A stretch of 64,000 nucleotides of DNA, taken from Suillus spraguei (Eukaryota > Basidiomycota > Agaricomycetes > Boletales > Suillaceae). Shown here piece after piece: positions 51,066 to 62,259 of the stretch. The position numbers and the translations under genes are program-made. Position 1 is the first letter of the stretch; every line of letters starts with the position of its first letter. The notes beneath the pieces are model-generated. The model saw only the letters and a program-made list of their open reading frames with translations, ran no database searches and had not been told where the DNA came from. Location of the stretch: positions 1-64,000 of the forward strand of contig JABCPU010000321.1 in assembly GCA_016800925.1 (NCBI GenBank), written 5' to 3'.

Positions 51066-51963
51066 TCAAGTGCTTTGTGCAATTTGATTGACTGAAGAAT
51101 AATAAGAGGAGTGTTGCTTCTTATAAGCATTCAGGATTTGAGCGGAGTTTTTCAAGTTCTTTTCTGGGAGCCACTCGTTATCTCCCGAAGAATATCCTTT
51201 CCAGGAAACAAGATAACGTTGGCGAATGCTGGTTCCTTTGTGAGAAAGAATTGCTTCTACTTCGTATTCTTCTTCTTCTTCGATGATGTCGGGTGGTGGT
51301 TCGGGGAAGTTCAGGCCATGTATGTCTGTTTCACTATAGGACAATAAGACAGAAGCATGGAAAGTGGGATGAATTTTCCATTGTGGAGGAAGTTTGAGCG
51401 TGAATGTGATGGGTGATAAGACATCGATGATCAGGAAGGTCTGTATCGCTTTGGCGCAAGTTTCCGTGATGGGAGTTTGAGTCTAAGATTAGTAGCAGAT
51501 AGCCAGACCTTATCTCTGATCTTCCATGGAATGTACTTCTCTCCTCAGGATCATTCGGCCATTGTTTGCATCACGATGTTATGGCAGGCGATTGCTTCTT
51601 CTCTTATCTTCTGCAGAGATTGTACTCGATCTTCTGCTGCAGGAACAGATGAGTCAGGATTAGATGAGGGATGGCATGTGGTTCGTATCCCATCATCAGA
51701 TAGAAGGGTGATGCGTTCCTTGCATCATGTTTTTGATGGTTATGGACAAATTTGGCAATTGGTAGATGTTCTACCCAATCTTCAGGATTGTTGCGGCAAT
51801 AGATGCATAGATATGTTTCAAGTTCTTGATTAAGCCTCTCAGTTTGACCATCAGTCTGAGGGTGATAAGCCGTAGATGGGGCGATGATGTAGTCGAGAAG
51901 TCGGGCAAGCTCCTTAGAGAAGCGAGATAGGAATTGCGGGCCTCGATCCAAGATGACTTTGTG
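51066..51963 (-). pseudogene. Ty3/gypsy integrase C-terminal half and chromodomain
   Basis: From 51960 down it reads VILDRGPQFLSRFSKEL, AYHPQTDGQTERLNQELETY, NASPFYLMMGYEP, then in another frame DKVWLSATNLRLKLPSRKL, PFLIIDVLSPITFTLKLP and the chromodomain EYEVEAILSHKGTSIRQRYL, VSWKGYSSGDNEWLPEKNL. The protease, reverse transcriptase and RNase H are absent: the element is cut at about 51963 inside the integrase core. Chromodomains in such elements guide insertion into heterochromatin. Confidence 0.85.
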
Positions 51964-52971
51964 TTACGAGTCTAATCGCATGAGTGGAACATTAACATTG
52001 TTGTAGTGGGCCTTCCATCAATAATGATCATGTGTAAGCATGCCAGCTTACCTGAGTTCCTATAATCAGTACATATACCGCTAAAACTAAGCTTTCAGTA
52101 TTTCACCTCTTGGTGTAACGGTTATGCAGGCAGCAGTCTGACCATGTTACATCATGTCTTTGTTTTTGTACTCAGACAGATGTTGTACAGAACACAGAAA
52201 AATTTGTGGTCTTCTTTACATCATCTGTCCGAACTTGGAAAATCTGATTCATAACGGTTTGGGTGGTGTATTGGGGTGGCACGTAACCACATAGTACTCC
52301 AGAGTGTGTATCTCCAAAATTCATCATGTACACTCTAGCAATAACTTCTTCTCACATGTGTGGTCCACTCAATTTCGAAGCGGCACACCGCCCATTGACC
52401 TGGAATGGTTGAGGAACATCAGTGAAGTGTCCATTCAAAGACCGTCTTGGTCACTCTAATGCCTTCCAGGCATGCCTTGAACCAAACATGTATCTAGATA
52501 AGTCAAATGTACGCCTGATCAAACACGATTGGTACCACCACTGCAAAACTTAGAGTCCCAACAAAATTGGTGATTAGATTTATGATGAATGTGACAGATC
52601 CTGTCGACATATTCATCATCGTTCATGTTGTCGTCTTGTACTAGTACATGCATCAAGATTGATATTGACATATCATAATGATCATCTTTGACTTCACGAA
52701 AGCTTAGATGCCAGCATCTATTCTATTATCCAATTCTTCTAATTGATCATGTGCTTCCATTTCATGTGGTGTTTTTGTCAGCATAGCAATAATCAAACAC
52801 CCAAGAAGCTATCTCTCTGTAAAAAACAACTTCCCATTATTGAGACCTGAAATCTTCGTATGATATAATCCTAGCTGCTCTCCAGAACTTTTGCGAGCTT
52901 CATGATCATTCTGCATTGATTTGCTCGATATATCACTGGTCACTTGGTCGTTCTAACAGCTCACATCATGG
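51964..52971. other. Non-coding spacer
   Basis: About 1 kb with no gene recognised. Its right half (52575-52975) is the repeat partner of 44985-45420. Confidence 0.45.
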
Positions 52972-52973
52972 TA

Positions 52974-53057
52974 TGGTGAACAGCCCTACTAAGTTTTGAT
53001 TACATCATGCTTTGACTTGCGTTAATATCAATGACTACATAATAGGGCTGTTCACCG
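52974..53057. repeat. Short inverted-repeat element, 84 bp
   Basis: TGGTGAACAGCCCTACTA at 52974 pairs with TAATAGGGCTGTTCACCG ending at 53057, and TA flanks both sides (52972-52973; 53058-53059). It looks like a miniature element or a hairpin. The following 150 bases also contain related inverted words (CGGCCATAATACGGTCAT and TGACCGTCCATACATGG), so a larger palindromic unit is possible. Confidence 0.5.
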
Positions 53058-53224
53058 TACATCGTGTATAATGGGATGTTACGGCCATAATACGGTCATC
53101 GTATCTGTACTATTGGCTGTTTAGACCTTGAGTTGACGGTTACAGAGTATGGGTATCAAGGTCCCATATTTGCTGTATCTGCATGACCGTCCATACATGG
53201 CTGTAATATGGTGTAAGTACTTAT

Positions 53225-54112
53225 TGTTAGTGACCTAGCCAGGCGCTAAGGAACTTGAGTGGTGTCTGTGATGGGCACTCTATCAAGAGTGGCGGCCTGT
53301 GCATATCAGTCTCCTAGCACGGAGTGTGCTAGTTGCATTGGTCAGAGGTGGGCACTATGTGCTGTCTCATGACCTACGTCACAGAGATGAGGTTCTTGAC
53401 AACAATCAAAGATGTAGAAACGATGAGCTTCTATGAAGTTTGAATAGAGACGATAAGCTTATGAAAAGCTTATCGAAAGGAAGTTCAGGGTCGAAGATCA
53501 AGTAGATTCAAGTTAAAGAAGTACAAAGGTTATCTGCACGTATTTATACGTCAGATTTGAGTGGAGTGTGAATATGTAAGTATCGCTGGATTAGGTATGA
53601 AGTCAGATAACCAATAGGAAGACACATGCTCATAAACGAGTCAGAGGCATATGAACCAATGAATGCACGCATGTGAAAAAGGGAGTCATAAGTGTGGAGC
53701 CGAAGGTATAAAGGGTATGAGCCAATGAGGTGACACATGAGTCAAGAAAGGTAAACAATAAAAGGATAAAGCACAAGACAATACCAAGATGTCCTTGAGA
53801 GCAACCAAGGAGTTCCTGTGAACCAAGAGGGTGTGCGTGTTGAAGTGCAGAGTGATGCAGCGAGCGCAGAGGAGGCGCTTGAAGCGCGTGAAGCATGAGA
53901 GGTGTGTATAAGCATGAAGGAGGTAGAAGGCATGCGAGGAGGGTGTGTTCAGCGATGATGGAGGAGGCGAGCGTAGGTGAGGTAAGGGGTGACGATGGCA
54001 AGCCAGACAAGGTAGCGGAGGACAAGGGTGGAAGCCTCGTTGGGATGAGAGTAGATGGCGACGCATAGGAGGAAAAATGATAGTAGGGGCACAAGAAGGT
54101 GTTCTTGTAACA
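53225..54112 (-). repeat. Possible solo LTR (TG...CA ends), uncertain
   Basis: The segment begins TGTTAGTGACC at 53225 and ends TTGTAACA at 54112. On the minus strand it starts TGTTACAAGAACACC and is strongly pyrimidine-rich, which explains the long minus-strand frame (53630-54094) with low-complexity Ser/Pro/Leu content. I found no matching target duplication (CTTAT against TTACC), so this rests on end motifs and composition only. Confidence 0.3.
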
Positions 54113-54233
54113 TTACCCTGTTTTTATGTGTTTGATTCACTGAATAAATCATCTCTGTGGTTACTGCCTTTGAACCATGCAGAGTAAAGCAAGACATCTG
54201 CAAGCCATTCTTCTGCCTCAGTTGCATTGAGTA

Positions 54234-55334
54234 CGCTGTAACAAACATATTGGCACTGGGCTTAAAACCCTATCTTTTGACACTCGTCTCACGTCTATAG
54301 GAGTTACCTCCTGTCCATGGCCGTCTAGCTCCTTTAGCATTACAGGCGGCATCCCACGCTTACCACTGTAAAGATGCAACCTAGCTTGGGCTGTAGATAA
54401 ACCACTGCCTAAACTAGTATGTTAGTATTGCGCTCTGTCTAGTCTGCTTCACTTGTAAGAACAAGAGCATTCGACCCTAAAGGGGGATGCCTATTTAGTA
54501 TGGTCAAGTTCAAGTCTAACTTATTTGCGAAACAAGCATCCAAGTCAGCGGTAAGTTGCTGCGGTCAGCGATGATACCGCTGAAACTAGCATCATGCATA
54601 GTGGTGCTACCGTCGTCGAGATAAAGTCAGTAACAGTTGCATCTAGCGAGCGATGTCAAGCGGTGGTCTCAGCGGTAGCAGTAAGGTTGTGAGCGGTGCA
54701 AAGAAACAATAAAGAAGTCCACAGTACTTTCAGTGGTAAAGTAGCAGAGTGTGAGAAGTTCAGTCAAAGTAACAATCAAAAGTCCAGCGGTATGCTGGCG
54801 GTAATGGAGAACGAGCATGATGTATTAACGAGCGATAAGGGAACTTTAAAGACTATGTCCACTACTGGGTTGATCCAGAGCTAGACAATAATCCTGACCT
54901 ATAGTACGTGGAATGGTGTAAAATCAGGTACTGTACCGTGTGGGGTACGCAGTGCTTATATCCTAATTCATATGTACTCGGAATACTCTAGGTGAGATCA
55001 GTAGCACTGGAGTGTAGTAACCGCCGTAAGTATACATAGCACGAGGTGCTGTGGCATGAGGCAACATGTAATAACACTTGCCATGGAATCAGTAATAAGG
55101 AACAGAAAACAAACTACGCACCAAATGGAGCTATGCGGACGCAGCAAGGACATGGAAGGACATTGGTTCGTGGAACAAGGTGCAGCAGTCGGTATGGTGT
55201 GCGGTAAGCATGGGATGCCGCCGGTACTGCTAAATGGGGTAAGACGGCCATGGACAAGTGTTATCTCCTGTAGACGTGAGACGAGTGTCAAAATATGGGA
55301 TTTTAAGCCCAGCGCCAATATGTTCGTTACAGCG
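54234..55334. mobile_element. 1.1-kb element with about 130-bp terminal inverted repeats
   Basis: CGCTGTAACAAACATATTGG at 54234 pairs with the complement ending at 55334 (CGCTGTAACGAACATATTGG). The match continues for about 130 bp, including GACACTCGTCTCACGTCTA and GGCGGCATCCCA, at roughly 80 percent identity. The inside (54360-54800) is related to 1-360 and 56062-57900 and carries AGCGGTAA-like words. No coding capacity and no clear target duplication. Alternatively it is two LTR ends in inverted orientation. Confidence 0.55.
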
Positions 55335-56207
55335 GGTCACCCCAGGTGTGCAACCACCAAATGGAGTGTAAAGAAAGGATATTGGTGGCCCAGAATGGGC
55401 ACTTTATCCGATGCTATGTCGATGGCTGTGTGTTATGCCAGCAAATGCAAATGAAGGTGGACACGCACCCTGTGACTCCACCCCTCACCCCAATCCCCTT
55501 GACCTCTCTCCACCCATTCTCTCAAATCTCTGTTAACCTCATCACTGACCTTCCTACCTCAGATGGCTTTGATTCTGTCATGGTCGTGGTAGACCATGGT
55601 CTTATGAAGGGGTAATTCTTACTCCTTGCAAGAAAATGATAACCGCAGAGGGTGTAGCCCACCTTTTCTTCAAGAAAGTCTTCTTGATGTTCAGGCTATA
55701 CGACAAGATCATCTCGGACCGAGGCCCTCAATTTGCCTCAAAGCTAGCTTGCAAGCTAGGATGACTTCTGGATTACCAAGTTGCGCTCTCTATGGCCTAC
55801 CACCCTCAGACTGATGGCCAAACAGAGGGAATGAACCAAGAACTTGAAATGTATCTGCGCATCTACTGCAGAACAATGCCCACAGACTGGGCCAAACATC
55901 TTCTGATGGTGGAGTTCATCCACAACTCCCGAAAACACTCTGCCAGAAATGTGTCGCCCTTCTATCTCATGATGGGCTATGAACCGCGCGGCATACCCTA
56001 TGCCTTGCCCGACTCTACCTTCCTGCCACCAAAGATCGCGTGCAGATGCTCCAGAAGATCTGTTGTAAAGATACAATCTAGCCTGGGCTGTAGATAAACC
56101 ATGGCCTAAGCTAGTATGCGAGTCTTGCACTCTACCTAGTCTGCTTCACTTGCGAAGGCAAGAACGTTCGACCCTAAAGGGAATGCTAAGTTAGTATAGT
56201 TTGATAT

Positions 56208-57555
56208 TGTCATATACCGTACATTCAGGTCTAGATCAAATCCAATCCAAGGACATCCAGACACCCAACCTACACATATCTGATCCACCCATCCAATCCA
56301 GTTCACATATCCAATCCACCAATCCACACCAATCCATATCCATCTGTGTCCATATCCGATCCGTGTCCATATCCGATCTGAGTTCATATCCGAACTATTC
56401 CCGCGCACCTGCGCATTACCCCTTTTAGAATATACCTGTGTCTCCGGCTTCTGGGTATCTCTGTGCTTCCGGTTCTCGGTGATCTCTGCCTCCGTCTTGA
56501 TAAGTATTTCGTATGAGCTTCATCTCCGAGTTCATAGCCTTATGTCCCGCTGTACTTACTAATGTGTTTCCGTATGCTTCAGACATAGCCTCAGACTATC
56601 CGTACTTACCCTCCGGCATGCTCCTACAGTATATAAACTTGTAGTACAACTCCTGCAGACCTTAGTCTGATTCTTTGTTCCTACTTCTGTATATTCCTTT
56701 GATTACTCTGTATCCTGTTATCATGTCTATATAACTCCGTCTCCGTTCTTGCACTTGGGCTCCGGCCCTTGTAAGCTTCTGACTCAGGCCTATGGGATTA
56801 CTCCCTAGGCCGGAGCTTTGATCCTATGTCCTATAATCTTTTCAGACTTCGTCCATCTCCGTCTATCATCTGTTTCACCTCCAACTCTACCTTTGGTAGT
56901 CTTATACTGTCTGTTTCTATTCCGGACCTTGTCCGGAGTAGTCTAGACTATCTCTACACCATATCCAGACCTACTCCTCTCTAGTAGCCAACACTTCCTC
57001 TAAGATCCACAGAGCTATGCTCCTCCGCTCCTCCGCTCCTCCGCTCCTCCGCTCCTCCGCTCCTCCGCTCCTCCGCTCCTCCGCTCCTCCGCTCCTCCGC
57101 TCCTCCAAGCTCCGGACCTTCGGACCCCTAGTCCTTCGGATCCATCCTATCCTGTCCTCTGACATCTATGGATCATCTTTCCCTCCGGAGCTCTGCTCCT
57201 ATCCTGCCCTGGACTTTGTCCAGCGGTCCATCCTTCATCCGTTCTACTTGGAGCTTGTTCCAGTAGTGTTACCATTACTCCCTACCTTCCGGAAATAGTT
57301 CCGGCACATTCCCGTGCTCATCCGGAAGTCCATCGGAGCTCTGTCAGCTATCCTGCCTTAGAGTTCGTCTGGACCCTCCATTCGGACTTCACCAGAACTC
57401 TCCCTTGGACTTCATCCAAAATTAAGGGCACATACTCGGGTAAGGGGCACAGCGTACGAGCTGAGGCCAAGCCCCTTTGACTTTACAACCCTCCGGTACA
57501 ACCCCATGTAAGACCAGGACTTCTTACTAATCTCCGGTTTTGCATGGTCGTAACA
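56208..57555 (+). mobile_element. Solo LTR, 1348 bp, with 5-bp target duplication
   Basis: It begins TGTCATATACC and ends GGTCGTAACA, flanked by GATAT on both sides (56203-56207 and 57556-57560). The related repeat at 100-140 runs through without the insert, giving an empty site. A TATA-like CAGTATATAAACTTGTAG lies at about 56626-56643, suggesting plus orientation. Ends resemble those of the 483-bp LTR at 49148 (TGTCAT...CGTAACA). Pyrimidine-rich, with an 8-bp microsatellite inside. Confidence 0.8.
57019..57108. repeat. (GCTCCTCC)n microsatellite
   Basis: About eleven uninterrupted copies of the 8-bp unit GCTCCTCC lie inside the solo LTR. The unit length is not a multiple of three, yet three units give a 24-base period, so both strands appear as long open frames (repeating SSAPPLLR or EERRSGGA) that should not be taken as genes. 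Confidence 0.9.
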
Positions 57556-58873
57556 GATATTGCCCAACCTGTGGTGCGAGAATGCCGTCAGAGGTAGTGA
57601 GATGCTAGCGGTAAAACTAGCGGTAAGCTTGGGAATGCAGTAGACAAGCGATAGCATGAACGGTAAAACTGCGGTAGTATGAGCGGTAAAAGTGCGGTAA
57701 GCGTGGGAACTTCTGCAGTAAAAACAAGCGGTAGTGTAGCAATGAAGCGTGAGAAAGCAGTAGCGCTAGCAGTGAAGTGCGGGAAAGTGGTAACAAGCGG
57801 TGGTGCGTGCAGCGGTAAAGCAATTCTTAAGGAAACAGTGACTTCAGTAAAGGACTTTATTTCATAGTGACAGTAGTGGTGACTATTCTAAGTACCGTGT
57901 GTACTATAGGAGGGAAGTGTGGAAGAGTATGGGTACCTAGGAATTTTATACGAAAAGAATAGCTACAGAATGGAAGGGATAGGATTAACACGCAGCAGAC
58001 ATGTAATAAGACTGCACTACAGTTTACAAAACATCATGTACCGGCGAGACTGGATGGACATAGGATGGACGGTGAATCTTGCTTGTGGATGCCTAATGTG
58101 TTCGTGGAGATTGCCGAAGATCACTGCTTCACGGGAAAGTTGCCACAGTACAGCCGTTAAGCTGCAATGAGGCTTCCGGAGTGCAGAACAATACCGTTAG
58201 ATAGGGGTAAACACATGGTAAAGTAGGACGGTGAAGCTGAAGGGTAAGGATAATGATAGCTGTGTGACACCTATACGAAGATGTGCCATTTCAAGCTCAG
58301 TGTGAGTTTGTTCATCACACCGTGAAGAAGCCCTCGCCTGCCATGCCCTTGCACAGCAATGGATGTCGGACAGAACCCATGGGAAGAAGTACACCCCATG
58401 GAAGATCCACGATAAGGTTTGGCTAAGTGCAGCCAACCTAATCATGAAGCTTCCCTCAAAGAAGCTCACCCCAAAACGCTATGGCCCTTTTGAAATTCTC
58501 GAAGTCCTCTCCCCCATCACGTTCAAGCTCAAGCTCCCCACCTCTTAGAGAGTTGACTCCACATTCCATGCCTCTGAGCTATTGTCCTATCAGGAGACAG
58601 AGATACATGGACTGAACTACACCGAACCCCCACCTGACATCATCAACGGGGAAGAACACTAAGAAATTGAGGCGATCCTCCAACACACTGGAGTCGGCAA
58701 GTGCTGCCACTACCTAGTCACCTGGGTAGGATACCCTGATTCGGAGCACACCTGGATCTTGGAGAAAGATTTAGGATCCGCAGCGGAGATCCTGGAGGAC
58801 TATAAAAGATGCTTGAAGCTGGCCAAATGACTCATTGCCCCTTGACCACCTTCCACCACACACCACAGCCAGC

Positions 58874-59640
58874 ATGTCTCAATCGTCTTCATCCTCCTCT
58901 GACTCCTCCCTCTCCAGCGCCTTCAGCCTTGCATACTCCTCGCCCTTCACCCTCCCAGAAACCCCAGAACAGATCCAGTCCATGTGGAAAGCCATCATCT
59001 TGACCCACAATATGCTATGCTCCTTGACTCCTACGTCTCGCGCACCAACGATGTTGTGCTCAAGGAACTGATCCTCATCTTGAGGACTGCCAAACTCCTT
59101 GTTACCCTTGGCACCATCGCCGACAACGCCCTTGCTATGCGCTACATACAAGGCACCATTGAAAAGGCGACCATTCACCTTATCAGTACCAAGAACTTCT
59201 CAGACGTCATTCTGAACTTGACGCTGAGCGTGCATTTAACATGCCACCCGATGACCTCAGTGTCGTCGATCATCCTCGCACCTTAGGTGGTGACATCATC
59301 ACTGTCAAACCTGTCATCATCCATTGCCAACCCGTGGCATTCATTCCATCCCTGCCCCCTTCCCCCGCCTCTACAGAGCTGCTAAACAACTATGACAACT
59401 ACCCCATTTATCCGCACTATGAACCCCCGCCTCTGCCTCATTCAACGAAGTTTTATCTGCAGCCATCATAGGCACAACTGACCAAGCGGTCATTGATGCC
59501 ACCTTCCCCTCGCATCTCGAGACTGAGATGCTCGAGACTTTCACCCATCACAACGACATCCCCAACCTCGTCCTTGATGAACCAACTCGCATTTCCCCCA
59601 AACACATATTACAGTGAACTATCTCCGTATTATACGAGTG
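58874..59640 (+). pseudogene. Gypsy third ORF after the chromodomain (second element)
   Basis: It begins MSQSSSSSSDSSLSSAFSLA at 58874 and continues in shifting frames with PETPEQIQSMWKAII, LRTAKLLVTLGTIADNALAM, RYIQGTIEKATIHLISTKNF, PSLPPSPASTELLNN and AVIDATFPSHLETEML. It fades at about 59620. Place and general make-up correspond to the ORF at 49669-51050, but no zinc knuckle remains here. The 3' LTR of this element was not found. Confidence 0.5.
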
Positions 59641-60115
59641 AACGGACGTGCATAATATCCCGTATGATACGGGCCAGCGGACCATGGGCCCATGGTAGAA
59701 ATATCCTCGTTGATGACGGATGGGCCGGGAGGAATATTATTCCCGATGACAGCGGGTGGGCCCATGCAAGGAATATGTAGAGTAGATGAGTGGGCCGATG
59801 TACATGAATATCCGGTAGACGGATGGGCCGAGGTAGTTGGATATCATGTAGATGGGTGTATCAAGGTAGATGTGTATCAAATAGACAGGTATGTGAAGGG
59901 TACTTGTTATCACATACACGGGTGGGCCCAGACACATATTAAATTAGACGGGTATTAGACGGGTGAGCCGAGAGTGTTATATAAATATTTATTAGACGGG
60001 TGGGCCGAGGGTGTTGTACAGTATATTATATTAGACGGGTGGGCCGAGGGTGGTATAAAATATAGACGGGTGGGCCCATGTGTATGATAATGGTAGACAT
60101 GACGGAGCTGAGGGA
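59640..60115. repeat. Degenerate repeat of AGACGGGTGGGCCGAG-like words
   Basis: At least nine copies of a word close to GACGGGTGGGCCGAGGGTG or its shortened form occur between 59720 and 60075, spaced irregularly by about 30-65 bases of A/T-rich sequence with TATATT. A near-palindrome CCCGTATGATACGGG lies at about 59670-59684. No coding content. Confidence 0.6.
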
Positions 60116-60161
60116 GTTGCATATCATCTGAATCAGAGGAGGTAATAAATCACAGTTACTG

Positions 60162-60663
60162 AGTTCCCGGAGCAGCAGGTGCTGTCTTGACATGGCCTTT
60201 TGTGATGCTTAGGTTGTCTTGTAGAATGTGGAAACTGGGGTGCGAGGCTTGTGTTGCCCTACAAGACACCCAGCTCCGACCCCCGAAAATCAAATGAAGC
60301 ATACCAAGTTCCGAGTTCCGAGACCCGGGTCTCGACACATAATTCAGTCAATAAGAGACACCCAGTTCCGACCCCCAAATTTGAGTGAAGCATACCAAGT
60401 TCCAGGAGCAGCAAGTGATGTCTTGAAATGGCCTTTATGGCGCTTAGGTTATCTTGTAGAATGTGGAAAGCGGGGTGCGAGGCTTGTGTTGCCCTACAAG
60501 ACACCCAGTTCTGACCCCCGAAAATCAGATGAAGCATACCAAGTTCCGAGTTCCGAGACCCGGGTCTCGACACATAATTCAGTCAATACGAGACACCCAG
60601 TTCCGACCCCCGAAATTTGAGTGAAGCATACCAAGTTCCGGAGTTCCGAACCCGGGTCTGGAC
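60162..60663. repeat. Tandem duplication of about 243 bp with a 16-bp palindrome
   Basis: 60162-60403 and 60404-60663 are near-identical (CTACAAGACACCCAG, GAAGCATACCAAGTTCCGAG, CACATAATTCAGTCAATA). Each unit carries the perfect palindrome CGAGACCCGGGTCTCG (60319-60334 and 60554-60569). The word ACCAAGTTCCGAGTTCCGA recalls the GAACTCGGGACTCGG words of the satellite at 62260-64000 on the other side of the dioxygenase gene. Confidence 0.85.
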
Positions 60664-60853
60664 AAATGAATATCAGATATCCAGCACACTTCCAATCATC
60701 TGGTATTTCATTGAGCAATGGATGATAATACAGCTTTGAAAGCCAACATCATCCAAGGTTCCCTTATCTGATCCTCGCTATCTCCACCCCCTTTAACACC
60801 AAAGTCTGGACATCCAGCATTCAGCGTCTGATTTCCCAATATCAACTTGCAAC

Positions 60854-62160
60854 ATGAACACTTCTTCCATGTCCACTTGTGACATAAAAATCTGGCGCAC
60901 TTGGGCCCTGGCCATCACTCATGAAGCAGGGGCATATACCGAGCAAAAATTCAATGCAGAGAAGACTGGAGGAGAACCGGTTATACCTTCTCCGAACCTG
61001 GACACTGATCTGGTGATGGCGTGCGATCGCTTGGCTGATGTACTCATAAAGGCATATAAAAATCCCAGTGGGTCTTCCTGCAGATGTTGAAAATGTGTTT
61101 GATCATCCAAATTCCTTCATGACAGTTAAGATACAGATTGATATTGCAAGATATAGCAAATTGATATCCCCAAAGAACACTGGGCATAATGAGGAGAAAG
61201 AGGAGAAGTTGCTTGAGAGGTGTCCTCCTGGCCATGAGGGCACAAAGGTGGTGGACAAACCTGCCACAATTATCGATGTTTCCGGTACCATCATCGCATG
61301 GTACCTTCCGGACGCCCTGACCGAGACCACCCAGGTGCGTAATGTGTAGATTGTTACTCAATGGATATTGAATATCAAATGGTACCTACAGAAGGAAATC
61401 AGGGCGGCCACCGATTTGCTGGGTCCAAGCCTCGAAAAAAGTGTAAAGGCTGATGGCAATTGGCGATATAATCAAGAATGGTTCAAACAGGGCTCGGAAA
61501 ATGTTGGGTCAACTCCCGGATGCATCAATTTATCTCCGGCATGGTTTCAACAGGGCCACGAGGTAGGATGTGATGAGATGGTGATTTCTGGAGTCAAACT
61601 CACCAATCCCATAGAATCTGTCAGATCCGGAGGTATCCGCATCATTGAAGGGACCCTCCTCCGAGAATATCCTGAAAGCTATTGCAAGGCCGGCAGCCAT
61701 CGCATCGGCGGCACTCAGGGTCATGCATCCTCAGCAGTATTTTGCAGGGTTACGAGCCTTGTCACACCTCGGAGATAAGGCAGTGAGCAAGGAACTGCCA
61801 CAGATGCCAGAGACCCTGCAGTACTGGGCATCCGTGTTTAACAGCCTCTCCATCATTTCCAATCGGGAAACCCCCAATCATCGAGACCATTTATCGATTC
61901 CTGAATGCTTCGATATTCTCACCACCGTGGGGAACTATTCTAATGCTCGGATGAGTATGCCAAGCCTTCAGCTGGAATTCAGGTATGATTCCGGCTGTAT
62001 GATTGCATTTTCGGGAAGAATTGTGAGACATGGTGTTGATGGAGGGGAAGGGGATCGGATTGCTTGGGCATGGTATATGAGGGATTCTGTGCACATTTAT
62101 GCCGGGGTTCCCTCATGTGGATGGGCTATGGTCGAAGGCCACATACTAAGCACGGTGTGA
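60854..62160 (+). CDS. TET/JBP-family Fe(II)/2-oxoglutarate dioxygenase (candidate 5-methylcytosine oxidase)
   Basis: The TET/JBP family oxidises 5-methylpyrimidines in DNA. The start is MNTSSMSTCDIKIWRTWALA. Then come VGLPADVENVFDHPNSFMTV, KPATIIDVSGTIIAWYLPD, an intron 61335-61391, CINLSPAWFQQGHE, RPAAIASAALRVMHPQQY, and the catalytic core: SIISNRETPNHRDHLSIPE with the HxD iron ligands (His 61879, Asp 61885), PECFDILTTVGNYSNARM, SGRIVRHGV (distal His 62029) and GDRIAWAWYMRDSVH (Arg 62056, probable 2-oxoglutarate contact), ending at 62160. Two +1 frame changes, at the A5 run 61058-61062 and between about 61640 and 61660, may be sequence errors, unseen introns or damage. All catalytic residues are present. 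Such genes are expanded in mushrooms together with KDZ transposons. Activity is inference. Confidence 0.72.
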
Positions 62161-62259
62161 AAGATCAAAGAAGTTGACAGAGTTGTGACCCATGTTAGTA
62201 GCAACACACAAATACCATGTACCAATTAGAGCATCAACAGTTCTGGAACTCAAGTCGGA

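Larger units (their letters stand above)
56062..58260. repeat. LTR-like dispersed repeat inserted in the gypsy integrase, copy 3
   Basis: 56062-56207 and 57556-57910 are the same family as 1-360 and the inside of 54234-55334. It contains a run of AGCGGTAA-like words (57605-57690, 57790-57815). It separates the two halves of an integrase gene. It is itself split by a solo LTR at 56208-57555. The right border near 58260-58315 is not sharply defined, and no coding content is recognised. Confidence 0.6.
55335..58800 (+). pseudogene. Ty3/gypsy integrase and chromodomain, split by an insertion
   Basis: 55335-56050 encodes the H2C2 zinc-binding part (GHP, KKGYWWPRMG, DGCVLCQQMQ), the integrase core ([75 protein letters not shown]) and breaks off near 56055. 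After 2.2 kb of repeat it resumes at about 58318 (EEALACHALAQQWMSDRTHG), then DKVWLSAANLIMKLPSKKLT, PFEILEVLSPITFKLKLP and the chromodomain (EIEAILQHTGVGK, YLVTWVGYPDSEHTWILEKD). Stops and frame changes are present. Everything 5' of the integrase is lost. Confidence 0.8.

Noticed and set aside
53630..54094. 154-codon minus-strand frame rich in Ser, Pro and Leu
   Set aside because: Low-complexity pyrimidine tract with several equally open frames; no domain and no splice context.
54112..54236. Minus-strand TEAEEWLADVLLYSAWFKGS-like frame that could be a retroelement or host exon
   Set aside because: Short, with no motif I can assign; it lies between two repeat borders and may be chance.
57019..57108. 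Possible CRISPR-like array
   Set aside because: The repeat is a contiguous 8-bp microsatellite without spacers, in a fungal genome.
56971..57298. Frames with repeating SSAPPLLR or EERRSGGA
   Set aside because: Produced by the 8-bp GCTCCTCC microsatellite inside a solo LTR.
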